A stretch of 64,000 nucleotides of DNA from Sinonovacula constricta (GCA_007844125.1 CM017573.1:8665137-8729136); one strand, 5' to 3'. Positions 32,918 to 44,845 are shown, numbered from the stretch's first letter. The notes: generated from the letters alone by a model not told the origin. Translations and numbers: made by a program.

Positions 32918-33078
32918 TTGTTTATTGTTTATTGGGTTTATCAACCCACCAACAGTATTTCAGTTATCTGGAGACAGTGTCCACTTGAAGCAGATATTGT
33001 GCTGCCTTTATGGTGTATAGCATGTTTGTTTATTGGGTTTATCTTCCCACCAATAGTATTTCAGTTATCTGGAGATGG
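32918..33078 (-). mobile_element. Retroposed SINE-B tail dimer with 13-bp TSD
   Basis: Contains only the 3' tail of SINE-B, about 1.6 units, with no body or head. Flanks tacaatcaaattg (32905-32917) and tacaatcaatttg (33079-33091) form a TSD with one mismatch. This is a 5'-truncated retroposition of an RNA whose tail was already dimeric. Confidence 0.85.
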
Positions 33079-33091
33079 TACAATCAATTTG

Positions 33092-33785
33092 AATAAAGTT
33101 TATAAACAAATCCACTAAATACAAACCATAAACACATAAATGTTTTTACATTTGCAATTCAATTATCACAAACTTCAAAACCTTTTAATTTTCACAGTTT
33201 GCTTTTGAAGAAGTTTTTGTAGTTCAGATTGTAAGTTTTTTTAGTAGAACATTTTATCATCCCTCTATAAGGAGCAGACATTTTACTGTTTACTTTTTAC
33301 TCACAGTCAAAATTTTCTTAAAATCTCTTTTAAAATTTCAATCTTCAAGCTTAACATTAATGCAAGCAAACACCAATTTTCTACAAAATAATCACATACA
33401 CAATTTATATGAACACATTCTATGTCGGAAAAAATATCCTTCACACAAACATTTTGTGTCAATTTTCCAATATACACACTGTTAATTGATTTCCACTGAC
33501 ACACAGAGTGTGTCAAATGTTCTTTGGACTAACTATCCACTAATTGTCAATTATCTGTAATATTTGTTCACTCAACTCTCGCAAATTTATTGTAAACATT
33601 TATTACTTCCAGTGAGTAGGTGAATCTATTTTCCCACCACACAAAACAGGTCTTTCCAGTCCTGTCCTACCACATTTTCTAAATAAAAAAATGCTAATAT
33701 GTCACTGATCACTATGAAGATAGTGTATGTTGTACACAATACAGGATCCCCATACAAAATGCCCAAACATCCTAAATTCATGTTT
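33092..33785. other. No recognised feature
   Basis: AT-rich unique sequence between gene 2 leader and the 69-bp array. Confidence 0.5.
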
Positions 33786-35190
33786 TTCTTGGTTTCACTG
33801 GAGTATTAATGGTGGTATGAGACAATTTGGACTTAAAATGTCTTAAAAACGCACTGAAGTTAAATGCTGGAGTAATGATGGTGGTATGAGACAATTTGGA
33901 CCTAAAATGCCTTAAAAACGCACTGAAGTTTAGTGCTGGAGTATTAATGGTGGTATGAGACAATTTGGACCTAAAATGTCTTAAAAACGCACTGAAATTA
34001 AGTGCTGGAGTATTAATGGTGGTATGAGACAATTTGGACCTAAAATGTCTTAAAAACGCACTGAAGTTAAGTGCTGGAGTATTAATGGTGGTATGAGATA
34101 ATTTGGACCTAAAATGTCTTAAAAACGCACTGAAGTTAAGTGCTGGAGTATTAATGGTGGTATGAGACAAGTTGGACCTAAAATGCCTTAAAAATGCACT
34201 GAAGTTAAGTGCTGGAGTATTAATGTTGGTATGAGACAATCTGGACCTAAAATGCCTTAAAAACGCACTGAAATTAAGTGCTGGAGTATTAATGGTGGTA
34301 TGAGACAAGTTGGACCTAAAATGCCTTAAAAAAGCACTGAAGTTAAGTGCTGGAGTATTAATGTTGGTATGAGACAATTTGGACTTAAAATGTCTTAAAA
34401 ACGCACTGAAGTTAAATGCTGGAGTATTAATGGTGGTATGAGACAATTTGGACTTAAAATGTCTTAAAAACGCACTGAAGTTAAATGCTGGAGTATTGAT
34501 GGTGGTATGAGACAATTTGGACTTAAAATGTCTTAAAAACGCACTGAAGTTAAATGCTGGAGTATTGATGGTGGTATGAGACAATTTGGACCTAAAATGT
34601 CTTAAAAACGCACTGAAGTTAAATGCTGGAGTATTGATGGTGGTATGAGACAATTTGGACCTAAAATGTCTTAAAAACGCACTGAAGTTAAATGCTGGAG
34701 TATTAATGGTGGTATGAGACAATTTGGACCTAAAATACCTTAAAAACGCACTGAAGTTAAGTGCTGGAGTATTAATGGTGGTATGAGACAATTTGGACTT
34801 AAAATGCCTTAAAAACGCACTGAAGTTAAATGCTGGAGTATTAATGGTGGTATGAGACAATTTGAAACTAAAATGCCTTAAAAACGCACTGAAGTTAAGT
34901 GCTGGAGTATTAATGGTGGTATGAGACAATTTGGACTTAAAATGCCTTAAAAACGCACTGAAGTTAAATGCTGGAGTATTAATGGTGGTATGAGACAATT
35001 TGAAACTAAAATGCCTTAAAAACGCACTGAAGTTAAGTGCTGGAGTATTAATGGTGGTATGAGACGAGTTGGACCTAAAATGCCTTAAAAACGCACTGAA
35101 GTTAAGTGCTGGAGTATTAATGGTGGTATGAGACAAATTGGACCTAAAATGCCTTAAAAACGCACTGAAATTAAGCTGTATGTGTAAAAA
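33786..35190. repeat. 69-bp tandem array, about 20 units
   Basis: Unit: ggagtattaatggtggtatg, agacaatttggacctaaaat, gtcttaaaaacgcactgaag, ttaagtgct. The part atggtggtatgagacaattt plus ggacc resembles the MITE-D end, and an intact MITE-D begins 22 bp beyond (35212). Since 69 is a multiple of 3, a 475-codon frame is open on the minus strand (23-residue units such as NFSAFLRHFRSKLSHTTINT); a product is not claimed. Confidence 0.93.
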
Positions 35191-35211
35191 CAACACAGTG
35201 AGCATCGTTAT

Positions 35212-35562
35212 TTAAAGGTGGTATCTGACACTTTGGACCAAAACTACTTTCATTAAACATATTAATGAACCATTGTTAGCAGAACAGATCTCATAAAATG
35301 CTTTTTATTGATGTCCTACACCTGGCAGAAAAGTGAACCATAACGCCACAATCGTCATTACAACAATGTTTTTCCTATCTGAGCCACGTTGCACAGTGGG
35401 CTATTTTTAAATCAAGAAAACCACGTGACACTTATCTTCTAGTTCACCCACGTCATCCGCTCTGACGTCGATGTCTATTTTAAGCATGAATCTCAATCGT
35501 TCTTATTTACTGATATTGCCACATACATAAGATGTAGGCAAACTGTCGGTTATAACCTTTAA
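35212..35562 (+). mobile_element. MITE-D, copy 10
   Basis: Short subtype with ends ttaaaggtggtatctgacac and ggcaaactgtcggttataac then ctttaag. Internal landmarks gaaaagtgaaccataacgcc and gctctgacgtcgatgtctat are well kept. Confidence 0.9.
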
Positions 35563-35639
35563 GCCCCAACCATATGAAGTTGCCAAACTTCTTATACTGT
35601 TGCACAGTGTTCAGAATATCTCAAGAAGATCCCTTTTCT

Positions 35640-37435
35640 CGTTAATAGGTTCCTTCCTCTCTAATGCTACAACAGACAGCCAATTAACATGTTTATGTAT
35701 CCAAAATAGGCCTTTTTCTCTCTAATGCTACAACAGACAGCTCATCAACTTGTTTATGTATCCAAAATAGGCCTTTTTCTCTCTAATGCTACAACAGACA
35801 GCTCATCAACTTGTTTATATATCCAAAATAGGCCCATTTTCTCTCTAATGCTACAACAGACAGCTCATCAACTTGTTTATATAGCCAAAATAGGCCACTT
35901 TTCTCTCTAATGCTACAACAGACAGCCAATTAACGTGTTTATGTATCCAAAATAGGCCCCTTTTCTCTCTAATGCTACAACAGACAGCCAATTAACGTGT
36001 TTATGTATCCAAAATAGGCCCCTTTTCTCTCTAATGCTACAACAGACAGCCAATCAACGTGTTTATATATCCAAAATAGGCCCCTTTTCTCTCTAATGCT
36101 ACAACAGACAGCCAATCAACATGTTTATGTATCCAAAATAGGCCCATTTTCTCTCTAATGCTACAACAGACAGCCAATCAACGTGTTTATATATCCAAAA
36201 TAGGCCCCTTTTCTCTCTAATGCTACAACAGACAGCCAATTAACGTGTTTATGTATCCAAAATAGGCCACTTTTCTCTCTAATGCTACAACAGACAGCTC
36301 ATCAACGTGTTTATGTATCTAAAATAGGCCCATTTTCTCTCTAATGCTACAACAGACAGCTCATCAACGTGTTTATATATCCAAAATAGGCCCCTTTTCT
36401 CTCTAATGCTACAACAGACAGCCAATCAACATGTTTATGTATCCAAAATAGGCCCCTTTTCTCTCTAATGCTACAACAGACAGCTCATCAACGTGTTTAT
36501 GTATCCAAAATAGGCCCCTTTTCTCTCTAATGCTACAACAGACAGCTCATCAACGTGTTTATGTATCCAAAATAGGTCCCTTTTTTCTCTAATGCTACAA
36601 CAGACAGCTCATCAACGTGTTTATGTATCCAAAATAGGCCCCTTTTCTCTCTAATGCTACAACAGACAGCTCATCAACTTGTTTATATATCCAAAATAGG
36701 CCCATTTTCTCTCTAATGCTACAACAGACAGCTCATCAACTTGTTTATATATCCAAAATAGGCCCCTTTTCTCTCTAATGCTACAACAGACAGCCCATCA
36801 TCCTGTTTATGTATCCAAAATAGGTCCCTTTTTTCTCTAATGCTACAACAGACAGCCCATCATCCTGTTTATGTATCTAAAATAGGCCCCTTTTCTCTCT
36901 AATGCTACAACAGGCAGCCAATCAACGTGTTTATATATTCAAAATAGGCCCCTTTTCTCTCTAATGCTACAACAGACAGCCAATTAACATGTTTATGTAT
37001 CCAAAATAGGCCCCTTTTCTCTCTAATGCTACAACAGACAGCCAATTAACATGTTTATGTATCCAAAATAGGCCCCTTTTCTCTCTAATGCTACAACAGA
37101 CAGCCAATCAACGTGTTTATGTATCCAAAATAGGTCCCTTTTCTCTCTAATGCTACAACAGACAGCTCATCAACGTGTTTATGTATCCAAAATAGGCCCA
37201 TTTTCTCTCTAATGCTACAAGAGACAGCTCATCAACATGTTTATGTATCAAAAATAGGCCCCTTTTCTCTCTAATGCTACAACAGACAGCTCATCAACGT
37301 GTTTATGTATCCAAAATAGGTCCCATTTTCTCTCTAATGCTACAACAGACAGCCCATCAACGTGTTAATGTATCCAAAATAGGTCCCATTTTCTCTAAAA
37401 CACTACAACAGTCAGCTCATCAAAGAGTTAAAATA
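35640..37435. repeat. 62-bp tandem array, about 29 units
   Basis: Unit: ctctctaatgctacaacaga, cagctcatcaacgtgtttat, gtatccaaaataggcccctt, tt. Variants (ccaattaac, ccaatcaac, tcatcaac) are interleaved in blocks. No long frame, as 62 is not a multiple of 3. Origin not recognised. Confidence 0.95.
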
Positions 37436-37887
37436 TCACAAAATGGTTTGCTAAGTCCAAATTTCTTTCTACAGTCAGTTTCCATACAAAATAATCCATT
37501 TAGCCAAACTTATCCCCACCTCTCTCTTATGCTAGTTAGAGGTAAGAATCGACTTAATTCCATATGCAAACAAATTATTCAACTTATTCAGTGTCAACTG
37601 GAATACTGTGGACAATAGATGGGCATAGAGTGGGGTTGAGCGGACCAAAACTGCTACTGTACTGTCCCAGTAGAGGAATTAATAGGCATAACAACAATGC
37701 AGGCAATTATAGTTCCCACGAGTCATTTTGGCACTTTGTTTACAGTTTGGGAATGAAAATAGGGTAATGGGACAATTTAAGTGTAATGGTAATGTTTGTC
37801 TTGTGCTCAGTGTTCTATAGTGTAGTTTTGCTTCCATAGGAAAAGAGAGAATCAGTGAGATAATTGGATACATTGTTGCAGTAAAAA
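37436..37887. other. No recognised feature
   Basis: Unique sequence; a gtaagaatcg donor-like word at 37543 has no supporting exon. Confidence 0.5.
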
Positions 37888-38258
37888 TTACCTCCCTTGT
37901 TAGATAATATCTGAGGTAGTCCAAATAGTAGGTGGGTCCTTTTAAAAGGACTTCTTGGACTTTATCACTCGTTCTTTTGCATAGGGTGTAATTACAAACA
38001 GTCTTACCTTCTACAAATTTATGTCTTAAATCAATTAAAAATACTTATAAAGATATGCTATTAAACAAGAAAATTTGAGATGTCTGTTGACAATGGGATT
38101 AGCCAGCATTTTTGCCGAAACTGTGCAAGGATGGTTTATCTCAGTATCACAAGAACGGCATAAAAGTCAACATACAATCCAAAGACTTCAAGTATAAAAC
38201 CCAAGTAATCCAAATGAAAGGACCTACTTGTGTTTAGGGATTATTCAGGGGAGACTAT
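37888..38258. mobile_element. MITE-1, copy 2
   Basis: About 370 bp with inverted ends ttacctcccttgttagataa and attcaggggagactat. Subterminal agtaggtgggtcctt and aaaggacctacttg pair. A 36-bp piece inside (gggattagccagcatttttg then ccgaaactgtgcaagg) resembles the 3' end of SINE-A. Confidence 0.85.
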
Positions 38259-38335
38259 CCTACTCATTATAACCCACTCATATTGGGACCTTGTGATCTG
38301 GGCCCCAATTAGGTCTAAAACATTAATTTCAGTAG

Positions 38336-38873
38336 CAGGGCTCCCGCTGCCATGCGCCAAATGCGCCATTGGCGCAAAAACAAAAAAAGTGGCTCATTTC
38401 TTTTTTTCAAAATTGGCGCATCCTTATGGCGCACGATTTTTTTGGCATTATTTTTTGTGAATCGCTAAGCGGCCATGACTGGTTACCACTTCTACGCGTA
38501 CTGTGTTTCGCTAGCAAGGAGAAGCTCGATAGCCAGTCGAGCTTGCGTGGCAGCCTTCACCTTGAGGGCATTGTTGTGTTGACATGTTGTGTACATAACT
38601 GCAGAATAAACATCGCCTCAAGGAAGAATTAGTGTAATTTGCGAGACGATAATAAAGCAGCTAGCCGAATGTTTGTTGCGATCATTAATTGGACAGTACC
38701 GGATTGTTGATTAATAACAACTAATGATACAATTAGATACTACAAAAATAACATTAAAAATTGACGCGTAAATTTGGCTCATAAAAATGGCTCATGAAAT
38801 AAAAAAGTGACTCATAATTTTCAAATTTGGCTCATTGGTTGGCTCGGACCAGAAAACCCCAGGGGGAGCCCTG
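38336..38873. mobile_element. hAT-like non-autonomous element
   Basis: 538 bp with inverted ends cagggctcccgctg and cagggggagccctg, flanked by agtag at 38331-38335 and 38874-38878. Subterminal tggctca words occur once at the left and four or five times at the right. CAGGG ends are usual in hAT transposons, although their TSD is mostly 8 bp, so the superfamily is uncertain. It is GC-richer than its surroundings. No transposase. Confidence 0.7.
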
Positions 38874-38952
38874 AGTAGATGTTTTAGTTAATCTGAGATG
38901 TGTTGGTGTTTCTACAGAGACATCTATTTTGAGTTTAATACCTTCTGACCGT

Positions 38953-39130
38953 AGGGGGCGCCACTGGCATAGCGATAGAGTCGCTAACTTGTAACTCTGA
39001 CTGCTCAGCCTCTTCTTTTTCGTATAAAGAACTTAATGTGGGAAGGTCATCCAGCTGACCTAGGCAGTTCTACCCAGATATCTGTCTGGAGTCTTATGCC
39101 ACCAAAAATGCTGGACATGGCTCTTGTGAC
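38953..39130 (+). mobile_element. SINE-C, plus-strand copy
   Basis: Head at the left (gccactggcatagcgataga then gtcgctaac), body ggtcatccagctgacctagg and cagttctacccagatatctg in sense direction. Confidence 0.75.
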
Positions 39131-39169
39131 TTAAAATTTCAAATAATATTTTTCTTAATTTGCTTATTT

Positions 39170-39467
39170 GCAATTTGTTAATTGGGTTAGTCGTCACAAC
39201 AGTATACAGATATATAGAGACAGTGTCCACTTGAAGCAGATATAGTACTGCCTTCACTATGAATAGCATGCTGTGAACACCTGGCATGATACCACACCCA
39301 GTCACATTATCCTGTCACTGGGCCAAACAGTCATGTAACTACCCTTATATTTGCTTGAGCATTAGCAAGGAAGCTACACCAATGCCATTTGTGTGACTTA
39401 TTATGTCACAGCCCAGGATTGAACCTGGTGCCGACAATCTAACAATTGCACTACAAAGTCTGGTTAG
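39170..39467 (-). mobile_element. SINE-B, diverged full copy
   Basis: One tail unit, a complete body (acacctggcatgataccaca) and a decayed head (gccgacaatctaacaattgc then actac). Confidence 0.88.
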
Positions 39468-39564
39468 GAGTCAATATGTAGTTAATGTTAAAAAGTTATG
39501 AACAACAGCCAACAAAGTTTACACCCCCTATTAGCAATGACTCTGAAGTTGGTTGTTTTGTTTT

Positions 39565-39745
39565 TTTTTGGTTTTGAAATATATTGCAGTGACCCATTCT
39601 GATCATTATTGCAACATCCAGCTATTTTGGTGGAGAAAGACCTCAAACAAATGTTTGGGAAGAACAACAAATGCAGATCAGCTGGAACACCTTCCCACAT
39701 TAAGTCCTTTGCCCTGAACAGGACTCAAACCCACGTAGAAAAAGG
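39565..39745 (-). mobile_element. SINE-C, partial
   Basis: tctgatcattattgcaacat, ttttggtggagaaagacctc, atgcagatcagctggaacac and ctgaacaggactcaaaccca. The head is cut. Confidence 0.8.
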
Positions 39746-39845
39746 AGCCATATATCATTAACTTTACCTTATAAGCTCAATGGTCTATTATAAATTGGAA
39801 TTGAAGCAAAGTTACCAAGTAAGCAGTATTCTTGGATTTAAAATT

Positions 39846-42285
39846 TGTTTGTTTATTTGGTTTATCATCCCACCAACTGTATTTCAGTCATCTGGAGACA
39901 GTGTCCACTTGAAGCAGATATAGTGCTGCCTTCACTGTGTATATCATGTTTGTTTATTGGGTTTATCATCCCACCAACAGTATTTCAGTTATCTGGAGAC
40001 AGTGTCCACTTGAAGCAGATATAGTGCTGCTTTCACTGTGCATAACATGTTTATTGGGTTCATTGTCCCACCAACAGTATTTCAGTTACCTGGAGACAGT
40101 GTCCACTTGAAGCAGATATAGTGCTGCTTTCACTGTGCATAACATGTTTATTGGGTTTATCGCCCCACCAACAGTATTTCAGTTACCTGGAGACAGTGTC
40201 CACTTAAAGCAGATATAGCGCTGCCTTCACTGTGTATAGCATGTTTATTGGGTTTAACATCCCACCAACAGTACTTCAGTCATCTTGAGACAGTGTCCAC
40301 TTGAAGCAGAAATAGTGCTGCCTTCACTGTGTATGTCATGTTTGTTTATTGGGTTTATCATCCCACCAACAGTATTTCAGTTACCTGGAGACTGTTTCCA
40401 CTTGAAGCAGATATAGTGCTGCCTTCACTATGTCTAGCATGTTTGTATATTTGGTTTATCATACCGCCAACAGTATTTTAGTTATCTGGAGACAGTGTCT
40501 ACTTGAAGCAGATAAAGTGCTGCCTTCACTGTGTATAGCATGTTTATTGGGTTTAACGTCCCACCAACAGTATTTCAGTCATCTTGAGACAGTGTCCACT
40601 TGAAGCAGAAATAGTGCTGCCTTCACTGTGTATGTCATGTTTGTTTATTGGGTTTATCATCCCACCAACAGTATTTCAGTTACCTGGAGACTGTTTCCAC
40701 TTGAAGCAGATATAGTGCTGCCTTCACTATGTCTAGCATGTTTGTATATTTGGTTTATCATACCACCAACAGTATTTTAGTTATCTGGAGACAGTGTCTA
40801 CTTGAAGCAGATAAAGTGCTGCCTTCACTGTGTATAGCATGTTTATTGGGTTTATCGTCCCACCAACAGTATTTCAGTTATCTGGAGACGGTGTCCACTT
40901 GAAGCAGATATAGTGCTGCCTTCACTGTGTATAGCATGTTTTTTATTGGGTTTATCGTTCCACCAACAGTATTTTAGTAATCTGGAGACGGTGTCCACTT
41001 GAAGCAGATATAGTGCTGCCTTCACTGTGTATAGCATGTTTATTGGGTTTAACGTCCCACCAACAGTATTTCAGTCATCTTGAGACAGTGTCCACTTGAA
41101 GCAGAAATAGTGCTGCCTTCACTGTGTATGTCATGTTTCTTTATTGGGTTTATCATCCCACCAACAGTATTTCAGTTACCTGGAGACTGTTTCCACTTGA
41201 AGCAGATATAGTGCTGCCTTCACTATGTCTAGCATGTTTGTATATTTGGTTTATCATACCACCAACAGTATTTTAGTTATCTGGAGACAGTGTCTACTTG
41301 AAGCAGATAAAGTGCTGCCTTCACTGTGTATAGCATGTTTATTGGGTTTATCGTCCCACCAACAGTATTTCAGTTATCTGGAGACGGTGTCCACTTGAAG
41401 CAGATATAGTGCTGCCTTCACTGTGTATAGCATGTTTTTTATTGGGTTTATCGTTCCACCAACAGTATTTTAGTAATCTGGAGACGGTGTCCACTTGAAG
41501 CAGATATAGTGCTGCCTTCACTGTGTATAGCATGTTTATTGGGTTTAACGTCCCACCAACAGTATTTCAGTCATCTTGAGACAGTGTCCACTTGAAGCAG
41601 AAATAGTGCTGCCTTCACTGTGTATGTCATGTTTCTTTATTGGGTTTATCATCCCACCAACAGTATTTCAGTTACCTGGAGACAGTGTCCACTTGAAGCA
41701 GATATAGTGCTGCCTTCACTGTGTATGTCATGTTTGTTTATTGGGTTTATCGTCCCACCAACAGTATTTCAGTTAACTGGAGACAGTGTCCACTTCAAGC
41801 AGATATAGTGCTCTCTTCACTGTGTATAGCATGTTTGTTTATTGGCTTTATCGTCCCACCAACAGTATTTCAGTTCTCTGGAGACAGTGTCCACGTGAAG
41901 CAGATATAGTGCTGCCTTCATTGTGTATAGCATGTTTATTGGGTTTATCGTTCCACCAACAGTATTTCAGTTAACTGGAGACGGTGTCCACTAGAATCAG
42001 ATATAGTGCTGCCTTCACTATGTATAGCATGTTTGTTTAATGGGTTTATCGTTCCACCAACAGTATTTCAGTTATCTGGAGACGGTGTCCACTGGAATCA
42101 GATATAGTGCTGCCTTCACTGTGTATAGCATGTTTGTTTAATGAGTTTATCGTCCCACCAACAGTATTTCAGTTATCTGGAGACGGTGTCCACTTGAAGC
42201 AGATAGAGTTCAGCCTTCACTGTGTATAGCATGTTTGTTTATTGAGTTTATCGTCCCACCAACAGTATTTTGGAGACGGTTCAAA
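39846..42285 (-). repeat. SINE-B tail array 2, about 24 units with higher-order repeat
   Basis: 101-bp units of the SINE-B 3' tail in tandem for 2.4 kb. Five-unit blocks repeat with a 496-bp period: 40541-41036 and 41037-41532 are almost identical and the next block starts at 41533. Unlike other copies, no SINE-B body is attached at either end. Confidence 0.95.
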
Positions 42286-42340
42286 ACTTGAGCTGGAGCA
42301 AAATCACAACTGAGAATCGTTCTTCAAACATTGTTATATA

Positions 42341-42734
42341 TGGCTCCTTTTCAGATAAATGGAAAAAATAAATCTTTTTTGTTGTTGCTTAGTTTCAAAT
42401 CTGGTTGCATAAACTCAATGATTTGTTTATATTTATTTCATATTTAATAAAAATTTAAATTATAATTAAGATGTATTTTATATAACCATGTGTTCTTTGA
42501 CTAAATATTTAGCACTTTGTCGAAAATGTCAAATTTTAAAGTTTTGACATTTTTTTATAAAAAAGTACTAATAACCAAGTCATGACACACATCATAAAGC
42601 AATGTACTTTTTTTATCTTTGCAGTTAATATGAAATAAAAATACTGTAATAATACAATTTATACAAACAGATTTGAAACTAAGCACATAAATATAATTAC
42701 CGTTATTTTTTTCCAGTTATCTGAAAAAGAGCCA
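42341..42734. mobile_element. MITE-2, copy 2 (complete)
   Basis: 394 bp. Ends tggctccttttcagataa and ttatctgaaaaagagcca are inverted, and pairing continues inward (cttagtttcaaatctggttg with caaacagatttgaaactaag). The centre has its own palindrome (aatgtcaaattttaaagttt then tgacattt). No ORF. Confidence 0.88.
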
Positions 42735-42953
42735 AATGTTGCGGCAAGTGGAGACCTAGACTCCCTTGACATTGTTCTCTCAGTTATAAATAACAACTGT
42801 AAACGAAGGCCAGCTGCACATTCCTGAATGAGTCATTAGACGACACACCTTTATGATGTCAATATTAAATATTTACAATCAGATCACACTAATTAGAATT
42901 GACATTCATGAGTTAATTTCCAGGCCTTCAGATCAAATGTCCTTTAGCATATA

Positions 42954-43208
42954 CCGTAAACTTCGTATTTAACGCCCCCCAGTGGCATTACAATTTCCAA
43001 AAAGGAAGCAATAATTAAAATTCAGTTACTTGTACTTTTTACAAGTTTTATAAGTTAAGTTTTATTTAGATAAAAGTGAAGTTTACACTGTTATTCATAG
43101 GATTATCAGATTATTGAAGACTTTATGTGGACAGATGTTGAGTAAAGACAGTTTTATTTTACAAACATGTTTTTATTAGAGAGGGGGCGTTTAATACAAA
43201 GTTTACAG
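42954..43208. mobile_element. TIR element with TA target site
   Basis: 255 bp with ends ccgtaaacttcgtatttaac and aatacaaagtttacag, flanked by TA on each side. The inverted ends continue into gcccccc/gggggc. Consistent with a Tc1/mariner-type MITE by target site; no transposase. Confidence 0.85.
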
Positions 43209-43361
43209 TAATAGTGGATGAGCAATTTTAATTGAAATTTCATGTCTTCAATCAAACTACCTTAAAGGGACTTGATCATATTGGTTCAATTTACACATTA
43301 TGTATGCATATCATATGGTCAATGAGGTCTGAAATTCGTAAAAACCTTGAGTTTTACCAAA

Positions 43362-43617
43362 CATTTTGGCCAGTATTCACCAACTATCCTTAAGTAAGAA
43401 TTTCTCAAGTCAGGGATTTAAATCCACAATATCTTCATTATGTATTAAGGTACGCGTCTGTATTTTTGCATGACACTTTAACTTTGCTACTTTGTGCTTA
43501 AAATCACACTTAAACTTCATAAATATGCTTATTTTTGTTGGTATGAAAATTGTGACTTGGGATTAAGAATGGTTTGTGAATACGGGCCAAAATATGCCGT
43601 GCTCAATGACCGTATAA
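43362..43617. mobile_element. TIR element ending in TTTTGGCC/GGCCAAAA
   Basis: Ends attttggccagtattcacca and gtgaatacgggccaaaat are inverted, with further pairing between ctatccttaagtaag and ggattaagaatgg. No ORF. Confidence 0.8.
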
Positions 43618-43672
43618 TCTTTGGAGAGCTGACAGTTCAAGCAAGTCTGCAATATCTTCCGGTCTACCCATA

Positions 43673-43830
43673 AACCCTTAGTCGTGCAGGTTCTTCTAAT
43701 GATTGTGAATGTATTGTAAAGGCGTAAAATGGAATATAATTGTGAATGGTTTGTAAAGGCGTAAAATGGAATATAATTGTGAATGGTTTGTAAAGGCGTA
43801 AAATGGTATATGCATGCAGGAAAGGGTTAA
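43673..43830. mobile_element. Element F, copy 2 (short, reverse orientation)
   Basis: 158 bp from aacccttagtcgtgcagg to cctgcatgcaggaaagggtt-like text, with three 36-bp units (gtaaaggcgtaaaatggaat). It lacks the extension seen in copies 1 and 3. Confidence 0.75.
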
Positions 43831-43854
43831 TATGATTATGGTTATATCATGTAT

Positions 43855-43975
43855 ATCCCAATCAACAAGTCCCAATGCTAGCCCTTAAATCCTGAGCATC
43901 AAGGAATCCATTACTAGCAATTTTTAAGTCTTATTCCCAGTCTGGGATCGAACCTATGGCCTCTGGATGTGCAAG
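43855..43975 (-). mobile_element. Old SINE fragment sharing the A/B core
   Basis: gcatcaaggaatccattact, agcaatttttaagtctt and ctgggatcgaacctatggcc follow the core-to-B-box order of SINE-B but are strongly diverged. Confidence 0.5.
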
Positions 43976-43983
43976 CAAAAATT

Positions 43984-44245
43984 GGGATGGGATTTGCCGG
44001 CATTTTTGCCGATACTGTGCAACAACATTTCTATCATTTTAGCACATGGGCACTTTTGAGGTGCCCAGAGACTGAATCCGGCTGGTCCATTATACTGACA
44101 CTGATGAGTCAGACTTAATGCTGTCCCCTTAGCCGAGCATTAGGAGGGAAGCCACTACTACCAACTTTAAAGTCTTTGGTTTGACCCAGCAGGGGTATGA
44201 ACTTGTGACCTCCGGATCCGCAAGTCGACGCTATTGCGGCCGGTT
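43984..44245 (-). mobile_element. SINE-A, copy 8
   Basis: Full copy with a shortened head (gtcgacgctattgcggcc). The flanks caagcaaaaatt and caagtggaaatt may be a decayed TSD. Confidence 0.88.
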
Positions 44246-44392
44246 CAAGTGGAAATTCTTCCACTGTGCTATGAAACCAAGTATTTAAAAAGTCACAGAG
44301 AGACTGTACTACCAAGCGTCAGAAATGTATGATACCAAAGTAAAGGCAGCATTTAAAGTACTTTAAGTTGACACAAGATCTCTATACAAGGG

Positions 44393-44799
44393 GTGCAGAA
44401 ATCCCTTGCCCGACTTGTCGACAGGAAATTTCTCTTTTGGACATGTGGAATGTTTTGTCCGTGAACAACTTAATATTTGTTTTATACCGCTTTCCATATC
44501 AAGAAAAAAAAATTAATTTATAACAAATCCACTTAAACATTTTTAGTTAATTAACATTAAGAATGTCGGACAGATGTGTTTGTTAAAAGTCATGTCACTA
44601 AATGCGTTATTAAAGAACAATAAAAATCCAATCAAAGTTGATTACTTGTATATGCTATGCATAGTGAATGGGTACATGTCATATCAAAATTCCAATAAAT
44701 AATGATAAAAATCTAGACAAGTGGAATTTCATGAAGGAGAAGAAGATATTTCATGTGTACAAAAAGAAAAAAACATGGATTTCCACACCCCTGCTGTAT
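44393..44799. mobile_element. Possible TIR element
   Basis: acaaggggtgcagaaatccc at the left and ggatttccacacccctgctg at the right are inverted over about 15 bases; nothing else marks its class. Confidence 0.45.
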
Positions 44800-44845
44800 G
44801 TATAAGAGATGAGTGTGTTCGTAGAACCCATTCAACAATAAAAAC

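Noticed and set aside
40852..41533. Two identical 61-codon frames as duplicated genes
   Set aside because: They are the same positions of the 496-bp higher-order SINE-tail repeat.
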